From assembly GCA_002405515.1 (NCBI GenBank), contig DHLZ01000152.1:1-7217 (forward strand): a DNA stretch of 7,217 bases, read 5' to 3'. The notes under the pieces were generated by a model, which made no database searches, was not told where the DNA came from, and saw only the letters and a list, made by a program, of their open reading frames with translations. This DNA is from Planctomycetaceae bacterium UBA4655 (GTDB taxonomy: Bacteria > Planctomycetota > Planctomycetia > Pirellulales > UBA1268). Below, piece after piece: positions 1 through 5,716 of this stretch (the first letter of the stretch is position 1; each line of letters opens with the position of its first letter). The position numbers and the translations under genes were made by a program.

Positions 1-253
1 CTCGGGCTTCCGTATTGGGCAACTGTTCGCCTGCAGGGCAACTCGCGCCTCGGGCTTCCGTAATGGGCAACTGTTCGCCTGCAGGGCAACTCGCGCCTCG
101 GGCTTACGTAATGGGAAACTGTTCGCCTGCAGAGCACCTCGCGCCTCGGGCTTCCGTTGTGGGCAACTGTCCGCCTGCAGGGAAACTTGCGCCTCGGCCT
201 TCCGTACTGGGCACCTGTTCGCCTGCAGGGAAACTTGCGGCTCGGGCTTCCGT
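1..253. repeat. Tandem array of 48-bp units (five full units plus a partial sixth)
   Basis: Units start at 1, 49, 97, 145, 193 and 241, each with ctcggsctt followed by ccgt or acgt. The period is exactly 48 bp. The sixth copy breaks off after ctcgggcttccgt at 253. Units 1 and 2 differ at one base. Unit 3 has a few changes, and units 4 and 5 share a variant end (gggaaacttgcg), so divergence rises towards the inner edge. Each unit contains the PstI-type palindrome ctgcag and an internal direct repeat, gggcaact, at 17-24 and 36-43 in unit 1. On the minus strand the core reads cggaagcccgaggcgcaag in the variant closest to the copy at 7052-7118. There are no unique spacers. The array probably continues left of the window. 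Similar cores are, from memory, widespread between genes of Pirellulales; their role is unknown. Confidence 0.95.
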
Positions 254-319
254 GAAAGTCAGCAGGCCGAGTTGCCCGCAGAATAATGTCAACTACTTGA
301 TGTTCCCGGCAGTATGCAG

Positions 320-353
320 TCATTCCGGAGGCAGTCATTCATTCCGGAGGCAG
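320..353. repeat. 15-bp direct repeat covering a stop codon
   Basis: The sequence tcattccggaggcag occurs at 320-334 and again at 339-353, a 19-bp period. On the minus strand the copy at 339-353 encodes the last residues of the small secreted protein (Leu-Pro-Pro-Glu, then TGA). The other copy lies just beyond the stop and repeats the same codons and stop. It looks like a recent short tandem duplication. Confidence 0.85.
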
Positions 354-707
354 CGGTGCGATCGGCCACTCCTTCGACTCGGCCTCCATCGGGCGGATTC
401 GCACGCCACTCGTCGGCTTCGGCACGGCCTGCCGCGGCTCCGGAATCGGCCGGGCGGCCTGCTGCCTGGGAACCTGCCGCCAGGGTGCGGACCGCCCGCG
501 TTGCATCCGCATGCGGTCTCTCCGCAGCGGAATGCCCGGATACGCCTCCACCGGCACCTCCAAGCTCGGCAGCCCGATCCGGCTGCCGTCGCCGAAGAAG
601 GTGAACATCTCGATCGCGAGCCCGCGGTCGCCGAGGCCGACCAGCGGGATCGCCACGACGAACGCGAGCACTCGGCCGACGAGACGTCGATCGGACAGCC
701 GTCGCAT
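339..707 (-). CDS. Small secreted or membrane-anchored protein of unknown function (122 aa)
   Basis: I do not recognise a family. The ORF is open further upstream, but I start at 707 because GAGG lies 8 nt before this ATG and because the protein then begins with a signal-like sequence: Arg-rich residues 1-12, a hydrophobic stretch at about 13-25, and a possible cleavage site after Gly-Leu-Ala at 29-31. The next segment, IEMFTFFGDGSRIGLPSLEV (32-51), is the best-ordered part. From about residue 60 the chain is rich in Arg, Pro and Gln (QVPRQQAARPIPEPRQAVP) and ends PLPPE, so it is probably unstructured. The gene lies 169 bp downstream of the TPR gene on the same strand and may be co-transcribed with it, though that gap also leaves room for its own promoter. 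That it is real is inferred from the ribosome site plus signal peptide; homology was not tested. Overlapping frames on both strands are open but lack such signals. Confidence 0.62.
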   Translation of the reverse strand: MRRLSDRRLVGRVLAFVVAIPLVGLGDRGLAIEMFTFFGDGSRIGLPSLEVPVEAYPGIPLRRDRMRMQRGRSAPWRQVPRQQAARPIPEPRQAVPKPTSGVRIRPMEAESKEWPIAPLPPE

Positions 708-792
708 GAATCCATCCTCGGGGCCGCGATGGCGGGCGAACCCGCACTGAAAGCATCGGCGATGCCGACACCCTCTGCTCATTCGACCCAGG

Positions 793-817
793 CGGCCTGC
801 GGCGTCAGGCCGATTTT
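793..817 (+). terminator. Weak hairpin with short T-run between the two minus-strand genes
   Basis: A 7-bp stem (cggcctg at 793-799, caggccg at 806-812) with a 6-nt loop is followed on the plus strand by atttt. In that direction it resembles an intrinsic terminator, but no convincing plus-strand gene precedes it. On the minus strand, the direction of both neighbours, there is no U-tract after the stem. It could be chance in GC-rich DNA. A 9-bp tandem repeat (ccgcatgac twice, 823-840) lies next to it. Confidence 0.2.
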
Positions 818-876
818 CCAAACCGCATGACCCGCATGACCGTCACGACCGGCCGCCACCGACGCCCGCCGAAGGG

Positions 877-2277
877 CTACTTGTCGCCCTTCTTGAGTTT
901 CGCGAGGAGGTCCTCGGCGTCCCGTCGGGTGGGAAATATCTGGTCGTTGGCGAGCACCTCTTCGAGGATTTTCTGCGCCCGCTGTGTGTCGCCGCGGTCG
1001 GACAGCAGCCTCGAAACGTAGTAAGCACCGTCGGTCGTCAGCAGGTTGTTCTGCGTGATCTGGGTGAGGATCTGCTCGGCGTCCTCGCGGCGGCCGAGCT
1101 TGTAGTAGACCCAGGCCAGCGTCGTGAGCGCGTTGACCTGCTGCGGGGAATTCTTCTGGTGGAGCGCGACGTTCACCTCCGCCATCTCGAGCGCCCGCTG
1201 GCGGGCGTCCTTGCTGTCGCTCTCGATGAGCACCAGCGCCAACGAATTGCCGGCCGGAAAGTTGCCCGGAGACTGGGTGTGCGCCTCGCCAAAGAGCTGC
1301 TCGGCGGTCTTGTAGTCGCGGGCCATCCGTGCCACCGCGCCCCGCACGATCTTCGCATCGATCGACTTCGGATCGAGCTTGAGGGCGTCGTCGGCCTTGA
1401 TTTTCGCGGTCTCCGTGTCGCCCTGGCCGAGGTACCACTGCGCGGCCGCGAGGAGCACGGCCGGATCCTTCGGCGCCTCCTTGATGGCCGCCTCGATCAG
1501 CTTCTTCGCCGTCTCACGCTTCTTCGCCTCGTCGTAGAGCCTCGCCATCGCGAGCTCCGGCTGCACGGCCTTGTCGTCGAGCTTCTTCGCCTCGCGAAAC
1601 TGCTCGAGCGCTTCCTGCGGCTTGCTGAGCTGGTAGAGCACGATGCCGAGCCGCTGGCGTGCGCTCGCACTGTCGGGGTCGAGGGCGATCCAGGCCCGCA
1701 ACTGCTCCTCAGCCTTCGTCCACTGCTTGCGGGACTCTGCCACGGCCGCGGTGCCGGCATGGCCGCGGATCTCGAAATCCCGCTTCCGCTTCGGATTGTC
1801 GTTGTAGGCCTTCGTGAGCTCGACGGCCCGGTTGAAGAGCGTGTCGGCGTCGGTGATGCGGCGATCCTGGAAGGCGAGATCGCCGAGCATCAGGTACGGC
1901 TCCGGATCCGCGGCAAACTTCACGACGGTATCCTCGAGCTCGGCCCGGGCGGGCTGCAGCTGGTTCACACTCAGCCAGAGGGTCGCCATCATCACGCCCG
2001 GCGGCGGCAGCTTCGCGTCGTTGCTCTTCACCCGCTCGAGCAGCGCGCGGCAGCCGTCGATGTCGCGATCACGGAAGCGAGTGATCGCGTTGGTGACGTC
2101 CTGGTCGCTCGACGAATCGGAGACCGCCTTGCCGATGAGCGTGCGGGCCGTCACCTGGGCCATGGCTTCGCCATTCCACGACGCGGCGATGCCGACCGCC
2201 ACTACGGCAAGCCCGCGAACGAACGCTCCGCAAGGATGCGCACGACGGACGACGACTACCGATCTGGCCAGGCTCAT
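877..2277 (-). CDS. Secreted TPR-repeat protein (466 aa)
   Basis: The reading frame extends upstream to 2436, but I choose the ATG at 2277. It has GGGGAG 6 nt upstream and is followed by a signal peptide: basic residues at 11-12 and 21, a hydrophobic core at about 20-32, and a likely cleavage after Ala-Met-Ala (38-40). The residues in front of this start read like untranslated DNA. The mature chain is helical tetratricopeptide repeats. Clear ones lie at about 125-158, 173-206, 207-236, 239-270, 273-303, 307-338, 382-412 and 416-447, with the usual small and aromatic positions (for example GIVLYQLSKPQEALEQFREA near 211-230). TPRs are protein-protein scaffolds, so this is probably a periplasmic adaptor or assembly factor with an unknown partner. 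It ends in a Lys-rich tail, LKKGDK. It is transcribed away from the permease across a shared intergenic region and towards the small secreted gene. No catalytic motif is visible. Confidence 0.9.
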   Translation of the reverse strand: MSLARSVVVVRRAHPCGAFVRGLAVVAVGIAASWNGEAMAQVTARTLIGKAVSDSSSDQDVTNAITRFRDRDIDGCRALLERVKSNDAKLPPPGVMMATLWLSVNQLQPARAELEDTVVKFAADPEPYLMLGDLAFQDRRITDADTLFNRAVELTKAYNDNPKRKRDFEIRGHAGTAAVAESRKQWTKAEEQLRAWIALDPDSASARQRLGIVLYQLSKPQEALEQFREAKKLDDKAVQPELAMARLYDEAKKRETAKKLIEAAIKEAPKDPAVLLAAAQWYLGQGDTETAKIKADDALKLDPKSIDAKIVRGAVARMARDYKTAEQLFGEAHTQSPGNFPAGNSLALVLIESDSKDARQRALEMAEVNVALHQKNSPQQVNALTTLAWVYYKLGRREDAEQILTQITQNNLLTTDGAYYVSRLLSDRGDTQRAQKILEEVLANDQIFPTRRDAEDLLAKLKKGDK

Positions 2278-2434
2278 GAGATTCTCCCCAAAAAAACCGA
2301 TTCGATAAGCGGCACTGACGATGGGCGAGGGGAACGTCGAGTTCCAGCCCACTTCTATCCGGTAGACTACCGGATCACCCCGCCGCCGCAAGGGGCCGGA
2401 GTCCGCCTGCCCCCGCCTCGCCAGGTGCCCCGCC
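2278..2434. promoter_or_regulatory. Divergent intergenic region with a 19-bp palindrome
   Basis: This 157-bp region separates the starts of the minus-strand TPR gene and the plus-strand permease, so it should hold promoters for both. The palindrome atccggtagactaccggat (2357-2375) has two perfect 9-bp arms around one base. It lies about 80 bp from the TPR start and 60 bp from the permease start, a plausible place for a dimeric regulator. A run of seven A residues (2289-2295) lies in the TPR leader, next to its ribosome site. I could not place convincing -35 and -10 boxes on either strand. Confidence 0.5.
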
Positions 2435-4090
2435 ATGCTTTTCGGAGCCGTGTTCGAACGCGAACTCGCGATCGCGCCCCGCAGCCGGGCACTGTACGTC
2501 GCGAGGGCCCTCTACGCGGGCCTGCTCGTGGCGATCCTGGCCACGTGCTGGCTCGTGGTGACCGCGACCCAATCGGTCGAGACGGTCGGTGATTCGGCCC
2601 GGTTCGGGGCGACCCTGCTCAAGATCCTGGCACCCCTGCAGATGGTCCTCTCCTTGACCGTCGCCGCGATGCTGGCCGCGATCTCCGTGACCTCCGAGAA
2701 GGACCGCCGCACGCTCGAGATGCTGCTCGTGAGCGACCTCTCTGACCGGGAACTCGTCGTGGGCAAGCTGGCGGGAAGCCTGCTCCAGGTAGTGCTGCTC
2801 GTCTTTTCCGCCGCGCCCGTCTTCGCCCTTGCGGCGGTTTTCGGCGGGGTCACGGCCGGACAGCTCGCGAGGCTGTTCGTCGTGACGCTCGCCGCGAGCC
2901 TGGCGGCGGCGAGCGTGGCGACGGCCGTCGCCTTCTGGAAGGAGACGACGTTTCAGTCGATCGCCATCACGGTCTTCCTGATCGTGGCGTGGGCGGCGGC
3001 CGGCGAATTCGTGCGGGGGCTTTTCGGCGAGGAGGCGGGCCGCGGCCTGTCGCCGGCCCGGGCGGTGTTCGACGCGATCGCCGCCTCGACCGCGGCGCCG
3101 TCGTCGATCCTCCGGTTCCTCGGCGTGACGGGAGCGATCGTGCTCGTGGCCAACGCGATCGCGATCCGGTGGGTGCGGCCGTGGAACCTCGTGCAGGAGC
3201 CGGTTCGCCGGCGAGCAGCGGGGGCCGGACACGCGATCCGCACCGTCCGTGGCAATCCCGTCTTCTGGAAGGAGACGTGCACCGCTGCCCATGGACGGAT
3301 GATCGTGCTCGTGCGGCTGGCCTGGCTGCTGCTCTTCGCGGCTGCCGTTCACGGGCTGTGGCGGGAGGTCCGAAGCGATCGTCCCGATGCGGCGGCGGCG
3401 GCGATCGCCGTCGTGCCCATGGCGATCGCGAGCCTGCTGGCGGTGGCGACGCTCGGCGTCACGAGCATCACGACCGAACGCGACCGCGGCTGTTTCGACC
3501 TGCTGCTCGTGAGCGACCTTACGCCGGCGGAGATCGTCTGGGGAAAGCTGGCGGGCGTACTCGTGGTCGCCAGGGAGATCGTGATCCTGCCGCTCGTCGC
3601 CGCGGCCGCCGTGGCCGGCCGCATTGCGACGCCGGAGCACGCGTTCGAACTCGTCGTCGGCCTCGCCGTTCTCGTGTTTTTCTGCACCGTTCTCGGGCTC
3701 TACGTCGGGCTCTCCCACTCCAGGTCGAGGGTGGCGATCGCCGTGACGCTCGGCACCGTGGCCTTCCTCTTCGTGGGCGTCTCCACGGCGATGAGGATCA
3801 TGGTCGCCTTCTCGTCGAGCTTCGAGCTCCAACTCGCCCCGTTCCTCGCGGTCATCGTCGGCGGCAGCGTGGGGCTCTACGCGGCGCTCGCGGCGAGGGT
3901 GCCGTCGGCCGCGATCGGATGGGCGTCGGCCATGCTGCCATCGCTGACCTTCGTCGCGATCACGAGCTTCCTGCAGGGACAGCCGCTGCAGGTGTTCCTG
4001 GTGGTGGTGGCGGCGTACGGCTTCTCGACGGCGGCAATGCTCGTCCCGAGCCTCGGCGCCTTCGACGCGATCACCGGACGATCGGGCTAG
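2435..4090 (+). CDS. ABC-2-type transporter permease, internally duplicated (551 aa)
   Basis: This is an integral membrane permease of the ABC-2 export family, expected to work with a separate ATP-binding subunit that is not in this window. The protein is two homologous halves. EKDRRTLEMLLVSDL (88-102) and ERDRGCFDLLLVSDL (348-362) match in step, each followed by E(L/I)V.GKLAG (106-114 and 366-374), an offset of 260 residues. The first half opens with VFEREL (6-11), matched by VFWKET (276-281) in the second. Hydrophobic segments lie at about 21-45, 66-86, 115-137, 143-165, 172-192 and 228-247 in the first half. In the second they lie at about 288-308, 320-345, 376-396, 404-425, 431-457, 466-488, 495-512 and 517-540. 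The start has AGGTG 7 nt upstream. Substrate is unknown. The last 20 bp overlap the end of the convergent TPR lipoprotein gene. Confidence 0.88.
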   Translation: MLFGAVFERELAIAPRSRALYVARALYAGLLVAILATCWLVVTATQSVETVGDSARFGATLLKILAPLQMVLSLTVAAMLAAISVTSEKDRRTLEMLLVSDLSDRELVVGKLAGSLLQVVLLVFSAAPVFALAAVFGGVTAGQLARLFVVTLAASLAAASVATAVAFWKETTFQSIAITVFLIVAWAAAGEFVRGLFGEEAGRGLSPARAVFDAIAASTAAPSSILRFLGVTGAIVLVANAIAIRWVRPWNLVQEPVRRRAAGAGHAIRTVRGNPVFWKETCTAAHGRMIVLVRLAWLLLFAAAVHGLWREVRSDRPDAAAAAIAVVPMAIASLLAVATLGVTSITTERDRGCFDLLLVSDLTPAEIVWGKLAGVLVVAREIVILPLVAAAAVAGRIATPEHAFELVVGLAVLVFFCTVLGLYVGLSHSRSRVAIAVTLGTVAFLFVGVSTAMRIMVAFSSSFELQLAPFLAVIVGGSVGLYAALAARVPSAAIGWASAMLPSLTFVAITSFLQGQPLQVFLVVVAAYGFSTAAMLVPSLGAFDAITGRSG

Positions 4091-4880
4091 CCTCGTCGGG
4101 AGCCCGTGACGACGAGAGGGCGGCGAGCCGTTCCGCGATCCCCTGCGGGGGGTTTCCCTTGGCGACCGCGCGGCGGTAGCATTCGATCGCATCTTCGGAC
4201 CGCCCGAGCGCCTCCTGCGCGAGCCCCTCGAGCGCGAGCACGTTGGCCGGAGGTCCCTCGACACCGTATTGCTCCTCGAGCACCGCGAGCGTGGAGAGAG
4301 CCCGCCGCGGCCTGTTGAGTCGTCGGTAGACCTCGGCCGTGTCGAGAAGGACCTGCTTGTCGTCGGGATCGAGCGACAGCGACCGCTGGAAATCGGCGAG
4401 CGCCTCCTCGGGCCTGCCGCGGGCGAGCGCCACCTGCCCGTGCAGGTGCCAGGCGTCGGCCGACCGTGGCGAAAGCGTGATGGCGGAGCCGGCGAGGGTG
4501 TCGGCGTCGTCGAGCAGGCCGAGTTCGAGCACCATCGCCCCGGCCGCCACCGAGAGCGGCACGTCACCGGGCGAGAGCCGCAGCGCCTCCTTGATCTGGG
4601 CGACGGCCTGGAGCTTCTCCCCTCGCTTCCAGAGGACCTCCGCGTAGTGTCGCCTCGAATCGACGTCGGCGGGGCAATTTTTCACGGCCGTTGCGAGGAG
4701 CGTTTCGGCGCGGGACAGATCCTGCCGGTCCACCGCGAGCAGCGCCTCGTTGGAGAGCCGGCGGGCGGCCGCCATCTCCTTGGTGACCGGTCCCTGCCGC
4801 GGAATGAGGCTGCAGCCTCCGACGAGACAGACCGCGATCGCGGCGAACACCGGAAAAATCGTCCGCGTGGCCGATCGCAT
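4071..4880 (-). CDS. TPR-repeat lipoprotein (269 aa)
   Basis: The N-terminus is a lipoprotein signal: MRSATR, a hydrophobic core at 8-20, then the lipobox Leu-Val-Gly-Gly-Cys with Cys23 as the predicted lipidation site. The mature part holds about six tetratricopeptide repeats near 40-70, 74-104, 108-138, 142-172, 176-203 and 213-243, for example ARGRPEEALADFQRSLSLDP (153-172). It should sit on the periplasmic face of a membrane and act as a protein-binding scaffold. The ATG at 4880 is preceded by gaggtagagg, which gives a good ribosome site 6 nt away. The gene converges on the permease with a 20-bp overlap of the 3' ends and diverges from the thioredoxin-like gene. Placing two exported TPR proteins on either side of one permease suggests, but does not prove, that they serve the same envelope process. 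It is a different protein from the TPR gene at 877-2277. Confidence 0.9.
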   Translation of the reverse strand: MRSATRTIFPVFAAIAVCLVGGCSLIPRQGPVTKEMAAARRLSNEALLAVDRQDLSRAETLLATAVKNCPADVDSRRHYAEVLWKRGEKLQAVAQIKEALRLSPGDVPLSVAAGAMVLELGLLDDADTLAGSAITLSPRSADAWHLHGQVALARGRPEEALADFQRSLSLDPDDKQVLLDTAEVYRRLNRPRRALSTLAVLEEQYGVEGPPANVLALEGLAQEALGRSEDAIECYRRAVAKGNPPQGIAERLAALSSSRAPDEASPIVR

Positions 4881-5082
4881 CCTCTACCTCGATTCGCCGG
4901 CCGGGGCCTTCCTGGCCGGTCGCCGCGCGGAGCGACACGGTAGCGAGCGGCGGCCCGCGAAACAACGGCCCACGTGGCGGCGTCCGGCAGGGAGAGGCCG
5001 GCCCATCCCCCCCATCCTCGCCTTCTTTCGGCCCCGACAATCGAGATTGTCGTCCCGAAGGAATCGGCGTAGACCACGCCGC
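4881..5082. promoter_or_regulatory. Divergent intergenic region with an 18-bp palindrome
   Basis: This 202-bp region separates two divergent lipoprotein genes and should carry promoters for both. The palindrome cgacaatcgagattgtcg (5035-5052) has perfect 8-bp arms around GA and ends 30 bp before the thioredoxin-like start, so it could be an operator or a short leader hairpin. A GC-rich hairpin (ccggcc at 4897-4902 with ggccgg at 4914-4919) lies in the leader of the TPR lipoprotein. I found no reliable promoter boxes. The ATG at 5083 has no close Shine-Dalgarno sequence; aagga at 5058-5062 is too far away. Confidence 0.45.
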
Positions 5083-5643
5083 ATGAGGAAGGCTTCAACC
5101 TGCGCCCGCCCGTCCGCGGGGGGATGGCTGTCGATCGCCGTCGTGCTCGCGGCGACCGGCTGCGACGTCTACGACGAACCGGCACGTCCGGCGGCCGACC
5201 GTGAAGCCGTGCCGGGCTGGAACGGTCTCACCGAAGGGCAGCGTCCTTATGCGATCGGGAGACCGGCCGGCATCGAGTTCGTGGAAGGCTACCCGTCGGC
5301 CGTCGCCCGCGCGGAGCTCGAACGGAAGCCGCTGTTGGTGCTGTTTCGCGCGAGCTGGTGCCACTGGTGCGTCGAGATGACGGCGAAGGTGCTCTCGGAG
5401 CAGCAGATCGTGCAGCGGTCCCGCCGTTTCATCTGCGTCGCGGTCGACGCCGATCGCGATCCGGACATCTGCCGCACCCACGGCGTGCGGGGCTATCCGA
5501 CGATCCTCGTGATATCCCCCGATGGGCGGGAGATCACCCGGCGGACCGGCAAAGTCGCGTTGAAGTCGCTCGTCGCCATGCTCGACGACGTCCATTCCGC
5601 CGCGGCGAGCCTGGCCGCACCGGCGGCCAAGACCGTGCGGTAG
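5083..5643 (+). CDS. Thioredoxin-fold lipoprotein with CHWC active site (186 aa)
   Basis: This is a probable periplasmic, membrane-anchored thiol-disulfide protein. Residues 1-27 form a lipoprotein-type signal (hydrophobic 15-25, Ala-Ala-Thr-Gly-Cys, Cys27 predicted lipidated). The lipobox has Ala rather than Leu at -3, so anchoring is less certain than cleavage. After a 45-residue linker the thioredoxin fold begins at about 67. Strand LLVLFRA (84-90) leads to SWCHWC with Cys93 and Cys96, the redox pair. VAVDADRDPDIC follows at 119-130, then GVRGYPTILVISPDG (134-148), in which Pro139 is the expected cis-proline. The single thioredoxin domain and WCHWC sequence resemble the thioredoxin_7/DsbD-tail type, a reductase or general redox role rather than a proven specific pathway. 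An extra Cys130 is present. Start choice rests on the signal peptide because no strong ribosome site is visible. The next gene begins 73 bp downstream on the same strand. Confidence 0.87.
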   Translation: MRKASTCARPSAGGWLSIAVVLAATGCDVYDEPARPAADREAVPGWNGLTEGQRPYAIGRPAGIEFVEGYPSAVARAELERKPLLVLFRASWCHWCVEMTAKVLSEQQIVQRSRRFICVAVDADRDPDICRTHGVRGYPTILVISPDGREITRRTGKVALKSLVAMLDDVHSAAASLAAPAAKTVR

Positions 5644-5651
5644 GGCCTCCC

Positions 5652-5670
5652 CGGCGGCGCGCGGCCGCCG
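5652..5670 (+). terminator. GC-rich hairpin just after the thioredoxin-like gene
   Basis: The stem cggcggc/gccgccg (7 bp, 5-nt loop) starts 9 bp after the stop at 5643. The following aatccgctacattctt is only loosely T-rich, so this is a weak intrinsic terminator at best. It might instead protect mRNA ends or attenuate read-through into the sulfotransferase gene. Confidence 0.3.
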
Positions 5671-5716
5671 AATCCGCTACATTCTTCAACGATTTCCCAC
5701 CTTCGGCGGACCCTTC

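Noticed and set aside
1..253. CRISPR array
   Set aside because: Units are contiguous and similar along their whole 48 bp; there are no unique spacers and no cas genes.
15..830. 271-residue plus-strand frame beginning with 16-residue repeats
   Set aside because: The start is produced by the 48-bp array being a multiple of 3, and the rest is antisense to the small secreted gene with no ribosome site or domain.
2278..2436. Upstream extension of the TPR gene to an ATG at 2436
   Set aside because: It would place 53 residues before a signal peptide and ignore the good ribosome site at the ATG at 2277.
1159..2592. Long plus-strand frame (477 residues) over the secreted TPR gene
   Set aside because: Antisense shadow in GC-rich DNA; rich in Arg, His and Leu without a domain, and it crosses the divergent promoter region into the permease.
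2375..4567. Long minus-strand frame (730 residues) over the permease
   Set aside because: Low-complexity Arg/Asp/His/Gly composition typical of an antisense frame; it covers two well-supported genes in other frames.
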